From Tidjanibacter sp. (lineage in GTDB: Bacteria > Bacteroidota > Bacteroidia > Bacteroidales > Rikenellaceae), in the NCBI GenBank assembly GCA_017547065.1, contig JAFYRC010000293.1:1-6121 (forward strand): DNA of 6,121 nt. Direction: 5' to 3'. This document shows positions 1 to 6,058 of this stretch, one piece after another. Both the position numbers and the translations under genes were made by a program. The notes under the pieces are model-generated. The model had not been told where the DNA came from, searched no databases, and was given only the letters and a program-made list of their open reading frames with translations. Within the stretch, counting starts at the first letter, position 1. Every line of letters begins with the position of its first letter.

Positions 1-1
1 A

Positions 2-1196
2 GGCGACAAGCTTCTTTTTAGAATCCTGAATTCGGGAGATGCCTTCTCGAAAATCAACTACGATGAATATCGTGTTGAAGGTACTGAAGACGGATATAAC
101 AGCTTCCCTCAAGGTATGTGAGAAGGGACTCCGTTATGACCTTACGGTACCCTTCGCACGATTCGTTGTGCAGCACCAGAGCGAGATTGCTTTCCCCTTC
201 AAGCGCTATCAGGTACAGCCCGTGTGGAGGGCCGACCGTCCCCAGAAGGGCCGTTATAGGGAGTTCTATCAGTGTGACGTGGACGCCATCGGCAGCCGCT
301 CGCTGATGTATGAGGCCGAGCTGGTACAGATTGTCGAGAGCGTGTTTAATAAGTTGGGTATCAACGTGGTACTCAAAATCAACAACCGCAAGATCCTCTT
401 CGGTATCGCCGAGGCCATCGGTCACGCTGATAAGATGATTGACATCACCGTAGCTATCGATAAGCTCGATAAGATCGGTATGGAGAACGTTGAGGCAGAG
501 CTCCGCGAGAGGGGTATCGAGCAGGATGCAATCGAGAAACTCAAACCCATCCTTCTGTTGGAGGGCACAACCACCGCCAAACTCGCAACTCTTAAAGAGG
601 TGCTCGCAACCAGTGAGACGGGCCTCAAAGGTGTTGCCGAGATGGAGGAGTTGATGGGTCTGATTGACACCTACGGCACCGAGCTGGAGGTGGAGTTGGA
701 TCTCTCGTTGGCTCGTGGCTTGAACTACTACACGGGTGCAATCTTCGAGGTTAAGGCCAAGGATTACCAGATTGGTAGCATTTGCGGTGGCGGTCGCTAC
801 GACGACCTGACCGGTATCTTCGGTTTGCCCGACACCAGTGGCGTGGGTATCTCGTTTGGTGCCGACCGCATCTACGACGTAATGCTCGGCTTGGGCTTGT
901 TCCCCGAGGAGGCACAGATGACCACAAAGGTTCTCTTCATCAACTTCGGTGGCGAGGAGCGTGCTTGCGCAATGGGTCTGTTGAAGGCTCTGCGTGCCGA
1001 GGGCGTGTCGAGCGACATCTACCCTGAGGCGGCAAAGATGAAAAAACAGATGGAGTATGCCAATAAAAGGGCTATTCCCTACGTTGTAATTGTGGGCGAG
1101 AATGAGCGCACCGAGGGCGTGGCCACCGTGAAGAATATGGTGGTGGGCGAGCAGGTGAAAGTTCCCTTCGCCGAGTTGGCTTCCTACCTTAAATAG
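2..1196 (+). CDS. hisS: Histidyl-tRNA synthetase, 5'-partial, with an apparent internal frameshift
   Basis: Class II aminoacyl-tRNA synthetase that charges tRNA-His with histidine in the cytoplasm. The left edge removes the N-terminus including motif 1. Bases 2-40 in frame 2 encode [13 protein letters not shown], a typical HisRS segment, but that frame stops at TGA 119-121. From base 111 the conserved sequence continues in frame 3 as [17 protein letters not shown]. Motif 2 (about 192-293, with RYREFYQ), the histidine-binding [10 protein letters not shown] (708-737), GGGRYDDL (786-809) and motif 3 [10 protein letters not shown] (840-869) are all intact. The C-terminal anticodon-binding domain runs from about 927 to the TAG at 1194-1196. 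An ATG at 39 opens frame 3 but gives a non-homologous N-terminus ([10 protein letters not shown]...), so it is not the true start. The break is either a one-base sequencing or assembly error or a real lesion. Identity is very sure; integrity is uncertain. Confidence 0.93.
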
Positions 1197-1203
1197 GGTA
1201 GGG

Positions 1204-1221
1204 GCAACCTCCGGCGGTTGC
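1204..1221 (+). other. Small hairpin in the hisS-peptidase gap
   Basis: GCAACC (1204-1209) can pair with GGTTGC (1216-1221) around a six-base loop. It sits eight bases after the hisS stop. No T-tract follows (the next bases are A-rich), so it does not look like an intrinsic terminator. It could protect the 3' end of the message or modestly reduce read-through into the peptidase gene. The 53-base gap shows no recognisable promoter box, which suggests cotranscription with hisS. Confidence 0.4.
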
Positions 1222-1249
1222 AACGAGAGTAAAAAATAGACGAAAACTA

Positions 1250-2830
1250 ATGCGTAGAGCGTGGGTAGTAACAATTGCCCTGCTGTGGTTGAGCGTGTGC
1301 TCGGCTGTGGGGCAGAGTTTTAGGAACGAGTTGGAGAAATTCGGCTCGTTCTACTACTATTTGAACTCGCTCTATGTCGACACCCCCGACAACGACGCAC
1401 TCATCGAGGAGGCCATACGAAGCACTCTCGACGCACTAGACCCCCACTCAACCTACCTCACTGCCGAGGAGGTGAAGGCCGATATGGCAATGCTGGAGGG
1501 GGCGTTTGGTGGCATTGGTGTTTCCTACGGCGCCGTGAGGGACACTCTGTGTGTGCTCGATGTGGTGCCGGGTTCGCCTGCCGCAAAGGCGTCTTTGTGT
1601 AGGGGCGATAGGGTTGTGAGTATCAATGGCACCCCCACTAAGGGCATAGATCGCGACTCGCTCACCTCAATGGTGAGGGGTAAGGTGGGTACGCCGCTCA
1701 CACTTTCGGTCGTTAAGCGTGGCAAAAGTGAGCCCGAGGATGTGAGCCTTGTGCGTGGCGAAATTCCCATCTCCACGGTGGATGCTGCCTATACCTTATA
1801 TAATATATGCTACATCAAGGTCAATCGCTTTGCCGAAAACACCATGGAGGAGTTCCGCAAGGCCTACAAAAGTTTGGGTAATATCAGTGGTGGATTAATC
1901 CTCGACCTGAGGGGTAATGGCGGTGGCTTGCTTACGCAGGGTATCGAAATGGCGGGTTTTTTCCTGCCCAATAAGAGCCTTGTGACAACCACCAAGGGAC
2001 GCACCGAGAAGAGCTATAATCACTACTCCAAAGGTAAAGGCACCTACACCGCGGGGCCCCTCGTGGTGCTTATCGACGAACACTCCGCCTCGGCTAGCGA
2101 GCTGGTGAGCGGAGCCCTTCAAGACTACGACCGCGCCGTTGTGGTTGGCCGTCAATCGTTCGGTAAGGGACTGGTACAGAAACAGGTGGTGCTGGACGAC
2201 GGCTCGGCACTGCGCATTACCACAAGTCACTACTACACCCCCAGCGGACGCTGCATTCAGCGCCCCTTCGAGAAGGGTAAGAGCAAGGAGTACTACTTTG
2301 ACCACGCCAAGCGAATGACCGACCGCTACTATCGTGACTCGCTGGCGGTGGTGGCCCCCAAGTTTAAGACCCTTAATGCAGGACGCACGGTGTTGGGTGG
2401 CGGTGGTATTACCCCCGATGTCTATGTGGATGTCGACACGACAAAAAACTACACCTTCGCAAACCTTCTACAACGCGGGTGGGTGGTTGCCGATGTGGCA
2501 AACGAGTATTTCATCGACAACCTCGACGAGATTTTGGAGGCATATCCCACGTTGGACACCTTCGTGAAGGAGTGGAACGTGCCTGAGGGAATGGTTGAGG
2601 CCGTGGTAGAGAGGGGTATTGCGAGCGGCGTGGAACCCGTGGAGGAGAGTATGGACGACAGCAGGGAACTGTTGGCCTATTATATCAAATGCGCCGTTGC
2701 AATCAACCTGTGGGGTACCGAGGGTCACCTCCGAGTGGTCAACACCCACATCGACGAGTGCTTCAACGAGGCGATGAACATTCTGCTCAACCCGGAGCGC
2801 TATGCAAAACTGCTCGCGCCGAGCAACTAA
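1250..2830 (+). CDS. Exported S41 family C-terminal processing peptidase (CtpA/Prc type) with PDZ domain
   Basis: Serine protease of 526 residues, probably acting in the periplasm, that cleaves proteins near their C-termini. Residues 1-21 are a signal peptide: basic MRRAW, then a hydrophobic core, with likely cleavage after CSA or AVG. Cys17 is not in a good lipobox because Val precedes it. A helical N-terminal region leads to a PDZ domain at about 85-170 (GGIGVSY, then VVPGSPAAKASLCRGDRVVSING), which in this family recognises substrate C-termini. The protease core has LDLRGNGGG (218-226) and the active-site run DEHSASASELVSGALQD. By family spacing the nucleophile is Ser281, with Lys306 in FGKG 25 residues on and Gln310 four further, as in CtpB-type Ser/Lys/Gln triads. 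A 180-residue C-terminal extension (about 345-526) has no motif I can name. The ATG at 1250 is chosen because the signal peptide starts directly there. The natural substrate cannot be told from context. Confidence 0.93.
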   Translation: MRRAWVVTIALLWLSVCSAVGQSFRNELEKFGSFYYYLNSLYVDTPDNDALIEEAIRSTLDALDPHSTYLTAEEVKADMAMLEGAFGGIGVSYGAVRDTLCVLDVVPGSPAAKASLCRGDRVVSINGTPTKGIDRDSLTSMVRGKVGTPLTLSVVKRGKSEPEDVSLVRGEIPISTVDAAYTLYNICYIKVNRFAENTMEEFRKAYKSLGNISGGLILDLRGNGGGLLTQGIEMAGFFLPNKSLVTTTKGRTEKSYNHYSKGKGTYTAGPLVVLIDEHSASASELVSGALQDYDRAVVVGRQSFGKGLVQKQVVLDDGSALRITTSHYYTPSGRCIQRPFEKGKSKEYYFDHAKRMTDRYYRDSLAVVAPKFKTLNAGRTVLGGGGITPDVYVDVDTTKNYTFANLLQRGWVVADVANEYFIDNLDEILEAYPTLDTFVKEWNVPEGMVEAVVERGIASGVEPVEESMDDSRELLAYYIKCAVAINLWGTEGHLRVVNTHIDECFNEAMNILLNPERYAKLLAPSN

Positions 2831-2843
2831 CGAGGCAAAAAGG

Positions 2844-2879
2844 CGCACTCCACGGTGAGAGGGGAAGTGCGTTTTTTTT
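2844..2879 (+). terminator. Intrinsic terminator after the S41 peptidase gene
   Basis: CGCACT (2844-2849) pairs with AGTGCG (2866-2871), extendable by two C-G pairs across a bulged A2865, and is followed at once by eight Ts (2872-2879). It lies 13 bases after the peptidase stop and ends the hisS-peptidase unit before the ribosomal operon promoter. Confidence 0.85.
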
Positions 2880-2922
2880 AGAAAAAATTAAGGCCTCAAT
2901 TTTTAATTCTCAAAATTATTCG

Positions 2923-2930
2923 TATCTTTG
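2923..2930 (+). promoter_or_regulatory. Bacteroidota-type promoter -7 box for the rplM operon
   Basis: TATCTTTG matches the TAnnTTTG -7 consensus of the primary Bacteroidota sigma factor. It lies in a strongly AT-rich stretch just after the preceding terminator and 75 bases before the rplM start. No clear -33 TTTG box is visible at the usual spacing; only T-rich sequence sits near 2900-2906. The implied transcription start is around 2934-2938. This is the only good -7 box in the intergenic DNA of the window, so it probably drives all four downstream genes. Confidence 0.75.
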
Positions 2931-2934
2931 CAGG

Positions 2935-2949
2935 CCCATATTTTATGGG
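2935..2949 (+). promoter_or_regulatory. Hairpin at the probable 5' end of the rplM leader
   Basis: CCCATA (2935-2940) pairs perfectly with TATGGG (2944-2949) around a TTT loop. It lies directly after the -7 box, so it would be the first structure in the transcript. The rest of the roughly 70-base leader is A/T-rich and open. It may stabilise the 5' end or form part of an autoregulatory leader; the pairing is visible, the role is inferred. Confidence 0.4.
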
Positions 2950-3005
2950 TTGGGATTACAACTATTTAATTTTCAAGTATTAACCATTTAAAAAGTACAG
3001 AAGAA

Positions 3006-3461
3006 GTGGATTCTTTGAGTTACAAAACCATCTCGGCCAACGCTGCAACTGTTAACAAACAGTGGTATGTTATCGACGCAGAGGGCCAGGTGCTCGGACG
3101 ACTTGCCTCACAGGTTGCGAAAATCTTACGAGGCAAAAACAAACCCGACTTCACTCCTCACGTAGATTGCGGTGACTATGTTATCGTTATCAACGCTGAC
3201 AAGGTGAGGTTGACGGGTAAGAAGATGACCGATAAGGTCTATGTACACCACACAGGCTACCCCGGTGGTCAGCGTTTCGCAACTCCTGCAGAGCGCTTGA
3301 TCAACAAGCCTGAGTTCCTTGTTATGAACGCCGTTAAAGGTATGTTGCCTAAAACACGCCTCGGTGTTGCTATTTTGAAAAACTTGAAGGTATATGCTGG
3401 CGCAGAGCACAATCACGCAGCACAGTGCCCCAAGGAAATTAAACTCAACGAGATTAAGTAA
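3006..3461 (+). CDS. rplM: 50S ribosomal protein L13 (uL13)
   Basis: Early-assembly protein of the large ribosomal subunit that binds 23S rRNA. The product has 151 residues, normal for Bacteroidales. Family landmarks are WYVIDAEGQVLGRLAS (20-35), PHVDCGDYVIVINADKVRLTGKK (51-73), HTGYPGGQR (82-90) and the signature GMLPKTRLGVAILKNLKVYAGAEH (112-135). The start is GTG at 3006: it gives MDSLSYKTISAN, the expected Bacteroidales N-terminus, and there is no in-frame ATG just upstream. The region before it (AAAAAGTACAGAAGAA) is A-rich with at best a weak Shine-Dalgarno. First gene of the operon; rpsI follows after 18 bases. Confidence 0.98.
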   Translation: MDSLSYKTISANAATVNKQWYVIDAEGQVLGRLASQVAKILRGKNKPDFTPHVDCGDYVIVINADKVRLTGKKMTDKVYVHHTGYPGGQRFATPAERLINKPEFLVMNAVKGMLPKTRLGVAILKNLKVYAGAEHNHAAQCPKEIKLNEIK

Positions 3462-3479
3462 ACCAAGCGAAACTAAACT

Positions 3480-3866
3480 ATGGAAGTTGTAAACACTATA
3501 GGACGCCGAAAAGCAGCAGTTGCTCGCGTTTACGTTAAGCCCGGTAACGGTACCATTACCATCAACAAAAAACCTCTGGAGGTTTACTTCCCCCTGGATA
3601 TTTTCCAGTTCGTGGTAAAACAGCCCCTGATTGTTCTCAACCAGTTGGAGAACTATGACATCAACATCAACCTCGATGGTGGTGGCATCCACGGTCAGGC
3701 AGAGGCAGCCCGTATGGGTATTTCGCGTGCATTGTGCGAGATCGATGCAGAGAATCGTTCGATTTTGAAGAAGAACGGTTTCCTCACTCGTGATGCTCGT
3801 GAGGTTGAGCGTAAGAAACCCGGTCAGCCCGGTGCTCGCCGTAAATTCCAGTTCAGCAAACGTTAA
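3480..3866 (+). CDS. rpsI: 30S ribosomal protein S9 (uS9)
   Basis: Small-subunit head protein whose C-terminal tail reaches the P-site tRNA. The product has 128 residues, full length. It starts MEVVNTIGRRKAAVARVYVKPG, carries the signature GGGIHGQAEAARMGISRAL (67-85), and ends in the basic tail ...GARRKFQFSKR, whose final SKR is the conserved P-site contact. The ATG at 3480 lies 18 bases after the rplM stop, the usual L13-S9 pairing. No alternative start is needed. Confidence 0.98.
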   Translation: MEVVNTIGRRKAAVARVYVKPGNGTITINKKPLEVYFPLDIFQFVVKQPLIVLNQLENYDININLDGGGIHGQAEAARMGISRALCEIDAENRSILKKNGFLTRDAREVERKKPGQPGARRKFQFSKR

Positions 3867-3896
3867 TTTTCTCCGTTCTGCACCAAAAGAACTGCA

Positions 3897-4104
3897 CGAA
3901 AGAGGTTTACAAATTTTTCAGACCACTCCGCCAATGTGTGCTGCATAGGGCTCCCACGGCAGCCTGAAGAGCAAATACTAATGGCGGCATAAAGAAGAAA
4001 GTGGGAAGAACAAGTCCTGTGTCAGCATAGGGGAGTGCTACTGAGAAATTGCCCTTTCGCGGAAAACCGAGCGGACCGTCCCCAGGGGATGCTACCGTGC
4101 GGTT
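3897..4104 (+). ncRNA. Candidate structured RNA: rpsB leader or embedded rod-shaped small RNA
   Basis: The 292-base gap between rpsI and rpsB contains no credible protein gene but shows ordered complementarity. From the base inward, 5' blocks pair with 3' blocks in reverse order: CGAAAG(a)GG 3897-3905 with CCCTTTCG 4052-4059; AATTTTTCAG 3912-3921 with CTGAGAAATT 4041-4050 (ten pairs, one G-U); CACTCC 3924-3929 with GGAGTG 4032-4037; GTGCTG 3938-3943 with CAGCAT 4023-4028 (one G-U); TCCCAC 3952-3957 with GTGGGA 4001-4006; and GCaGCC 3959-3964 with GGCgGC 3983-3988. This makes a rod of about 163 bases with internal loops. A second hairpin pairs AACCG 4065-4069 with CGGTT 4100-4104, extended by CGG/CCG. 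Position suggests a leader through which S2 could regulate rpsB-tsf, as is known for rpsB in enterobacteria; the shape also recalls 6S RNA. The pairing was found by hand; family and role are unknown. Confidence 0.6.
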
Positions 4105-4116
4105 AACAAAGAGAGA

Positions 4117-4158
4117 TTTTTTTAAGAAAAAAGAAAGAAAAAACCTTTACGATTAGAA
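4117..4158 (+). promoter_or_regulatory. T7 tract and A-rich translation initiation region of rpsB
   Basis: Seven Ts (4117-4123) are followed by an almost pure purine/A stretch (4124-4142) and then the rpsB start at 4159. There is no Shine-Dalgarno, which is usual in Bacteroidota, where A-rich unstructured sequence favours initiation. The T tract could pair with the A tract and hide this region, or act as a pause site after the hairpin at 4065-4104. It is not a canonical terminator because the hairpin ends 12 bases before the Ts. Confidence 0.4.
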
Positions 4159-4974
4159 ATGGCACGTACAGATTTTAATCAATTATTGGAGGCTGGCGTA
4201 CACTTTGGCCACCTCAAAAGGAAATGGAATCCTAAAATGGCTCCATATATCTTTATGGAGAAAGGCGGAATCCATATCATCGATCTCCACAAGACTGTGG
4301 TAAAAATCGATGAGGCAGCAGCAGCCATCAAACAGATTGCAAAGAGCGGTCGCAGGATCCTCTTCGTTGCAACCAAGAAACAGGCAAAAGATATTGTTGC
4401 TGAGAAGGTGCAAGCAGTTGGCATGCCCTACGTTACCGAGCGCTGGCCCGGTGGTATGCTCACTAACTTCCCCACCATACGTAAGGCTATCAAGAAGATG
4501 GCAACCATCGACAAAATGAGCGCCGATGGTACTTATGACAACTTCTCCAAACGTGAGAAGCTCCAGATCTCTCGTCAGAGGGCTAAATTGGAGAAAAACC
4601 TCGGTTCTATCGCCGACCTTACTCGTCTGCCCGCAGCTTTGTTTGTAGTGGACGTACAGAAGGAGTTCAATGCTGTTCGTGAGGCAAAACGCCTCAACAT
4701 TCCCGTGTTTGCAATGGTTGATACTTGCTGTGATCCCACAGACATTGACTACGTAATCCCTGCAAACGACGACCAGGCAAAGAGTATCGGTGTAGTTCTC
4801 GACGCAATGTGTGCTGCTATCAACGAAGGCTTGGAGGAGCGTCGCATTGAGAAAGAGAAAGAGGCCGAGGAGGCTCCCAAGGAGGTTGAGAAGAAACCCC
4901 GCACTCGCAAGACCGTAAAAGTTGAGGTTGAGACCCCCGCAGAGGAGGCTCCCGCAGCTGAGGTTGCAGAGTAA
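4159..4974 (+). CDS. rpsB: 30S ribosomal protein S2 (uS2)
   Basis: Late-assembling small-subunit protein that binds the 30S between head and body and helps recruit S1 in bacteria that have it. The product has 271 residues. Family landmarks are LLEAGVHFGHLKRKWNPKM (9-27), YIFMEKGGIHIIDLHKT (30-46), RWPGGMLTNFPTI (95-107) and FAMVDTCCDPTDIDYVIPANDDQAKSI across 184-210. The ribosomal core ends near residue 225. The remaining 45 residues are a low-complexity charged tail rich in Glu, Lys, Ala and Pro (EKEKEAEEAP, VETPAEEAPAAEVAE), longer than in E. coli but common in Bacteroidota; it is probably disordered. rpsB and tsf adjacency, 37 bases apart, is nearly universal. The long structured gap upstream suggests separate control from rplM-rpsI. 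Confidence 0.98.
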   Translation: MARTDFNQLLEAGVHFGHLKRKWNPKMAPYIFMEKGGIHIIDLHKTVVKIDEAAAAIKQIAKSGRRILFVATKKQAKDIVAEKVQAVGMPYVTERWPGGMLTNFPTIRKAIKKMATIDKMSADGTYDNFSKREKLQISRQRAKLEKNLGSIADLTRLPAALFVVDVQKEFNAVREAKRLNIPVFAMVDTCCDPTDIDYVIPANDDQAKSIGVVLDAMCAAINEGLEERRIEKEKEAEEAPKEVEKKPRTRKTVKVEVETPAEEAPAAEVAE

Positions 4975-5011
4975 GCAAACGAAGTTTAACCTTTAAACAA
5001 AGAGAAAAACT

Positions 5012-6004
5012 ATGGCTGTTACACTTGCCGATATCAAAAAACTCCGTGATATGACTCAGGCCGGTATGATGGATTGCAAGAAGGCTCTTGAGGAGGCTGC
5101 TGGCGATATGAACCGTGCCGTTCAGATTATCCGTGAAAAAGGTAAACTCGTTGCAAGCAAACGTGCAGACCGCACCGCTACTGAGGGTGTTGTTGTAGCA
5201 AAGGTTGTTGAGGGTAAGGCATACATCTTGTGCCTTGCTTGCGAGACCGACTTCGTTGCACAGGTTGAGTCGTTTGGTGCAACCGCAGAGACCATCGCAG
5301 AGATCGCTGTTGCAAACGGCGCTGCTGACTTGGAGGCTCTGTTGGCTTGCCCCACCGCTGATGGCCGCACCGTTGCCGACCTCGTTACCGAGAAGACCGG
5401 TCAGACTGGCGAGAAGGTAGAGATTCCCTACTACTACTGTGTAGAGGCTCCCTACTGCGCTCAGTATGTTCACTTCAACAAGAAACTTGGTGCAATCGTT
5501 GGCTTCAACAAAGAGGTTAGCGACGAGATCGCAAAGGGTATCGCAATGCAGATCGTTTCGATGAACCCCGTTGCTGTTTCGGCTGACGCTGTTCCCCAGT
5601 CGGTTATCGACGAGGAGCTCAGCGCTGCTACCCAGAAGACCAAAGACGAGTTGGTACAGAAGGCAGTTGATGCTGCTCTTTCGAAAGCTGGTATCAACCC
5701 CGCACACGTTGATAGCGAGGACCACATCGAGTCGAACCAGTCGAAGGGTTGGATCACCGCAGAGCAGGCAGAGCAGGCTCGCGAGATCATCAAGACCGTG
5801 TCGGCTGAGAAGGCTGCAAACCTTCCCGCACAGATGGTTGAGAACATTGCTAAGGGTCGTTTGGCTAAGTTCTTCAAGGAGCAGACCTTGGAGGAGCAGG
5901 CTTACCAGATGGGCGATGGCAAGACTTCCGTTAAGGAGGTTCTCAAAGCTGCTGATGCAGAGGTTAAGATTCTCGGTTTCAACCGTGTATCGCTTTGCGA
6001 CTAA
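5012..6004 (+). CDS. tsf: Translation elongation factor Ts
   Basis: Guanine-nucleotide exchange factor that releases GDP from EF-Tu in the cytoplasm. The product has 330 residues, against about 283 in E. coli. The N-terminal UBA-like EF-Tu-binding domain is clear (DIKKLRDMTQAGMMDCKKALEEA, residues 7-29), as is the catalytic TDFVA motif at 79-83, whose Asp80 and Phe81 in the family disrupt the magnesium site of EF-Tu. The second core half includes FNKKLGAIVGFNK (155-167). The extra length lies mainly in a helical, charged insertion near residues 205-265, usual in Bacteroidota EF-Ts. The C-terminus ends ...VKILGFNRVSLCD. The ATG at 5012 follows an A-rich region with only a weak AGAG. Last gene of the operon. 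Confidence 0.98.
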   Translation: MAVTLADIKKLRDMTQAGMMDCKKALEEAAGDMNRAVQIIREKGKLVASKRADRTATEGVVVAKVVEGKAYILCLACETDFVAQVESFGATAETIAEIAVANGAADLEALLACPTADGRTVADLVTEKTGQTGEKVEIPYYYCVEAPYCAQYVHFNKKLGAIVGFNKEVSDEIAKGIAMQIVSMNPVAVSADAVPQSVIDEELSAATQKTKDELVQKAVDAALSKAGINPAHVDSEDHIESNQSKGWITAEQAEQAREIIKTVSAEKAANLPAQMVENIAKGRLAKFFKEQTLEEQAYQMGDGKTSVKEVLKAADAEVKILGFNRVSLCD

Positions 6005-6018
6005 TCAAGCATTTGATT
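6003..6018 (+). other. Small perfect inverted repeat overlapping the tsf stop
   Basis: AATCAA (6003-6008) and TTGATT (6013-6018) are perfect inverted repeats around GCAT, and the first arm uses the last two bases of the TAA stop. As an AT-rich six-pair hairpin it is weak. It could be a 3'-end stabiliser ahead of the real terminator, or chance. Confidence 0.3.
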
Positions 6019-6025
6019 ATAAAAG

Positions 6026-6058
6026 AAAAGACCCGCACAAACGTGCGGGTCTTTTTTT
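6026..6058 (+). terminator. Strong intrinsic terminator after tsf
   Basis: GACCCGCAC (6030-6038) pairs perfectly with GTGCGGGTC (6043-6051) around an AAAC loop, followed by seven Ts (6052-6058). The A-run at 6026-6029 extends the stem against the first Ts, so it could also work in reverse. It ends the rplM-rpsI-rpsB-tsf unit. Confidence 0.96.

Noticed and set aside
39..1196. hisS starting at ATG 39
   Set aside because: The first 24 residues from that start do not resemble HisRS, while the frame 2 sequence at 2-40 does; the start is a by-product of the frameshift.
54..1274. 406-codon open frame on the minus strand opposite hisS
   Set aside because: It lies opposite a clear HisRS, has no recognisable domain and is explained by the codon bias of the sense gene.
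4029..4060. TPP riboswitch-like string (AGGGG...CTGAGA...CCCTTT)
   Set aside because: The second half of the TPP aptamer (CTGATCTGG and ACCAGCG-type segments) is absent, and rpsB is not a thiamine gene; CTGAGAAATT is better explained by the long helix with 3912-3921.
3897..4104. RNase P RNA, tmRNA or SRP RNA
   Set aside because: None of the universally conserved strings of these RNAs (such as GAGGAAAGTCC or GGTCAGGTCCGGAAGGAAGCAGCC-type core) could be found.
4104..4123. Intrinsic terminator before rpsB
   Set aside because: The T tract is separated from the nearest hairpin by 12 unpaired bases, so it is not a canonical terminator.
4820..5725. 301-codon minus-strand frame opposite rpsB and tsf
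   Set aside because: Opposite two highly conserved genes, low-complexity product rich in Leu/Asn/Ser/Cys; a shadow.
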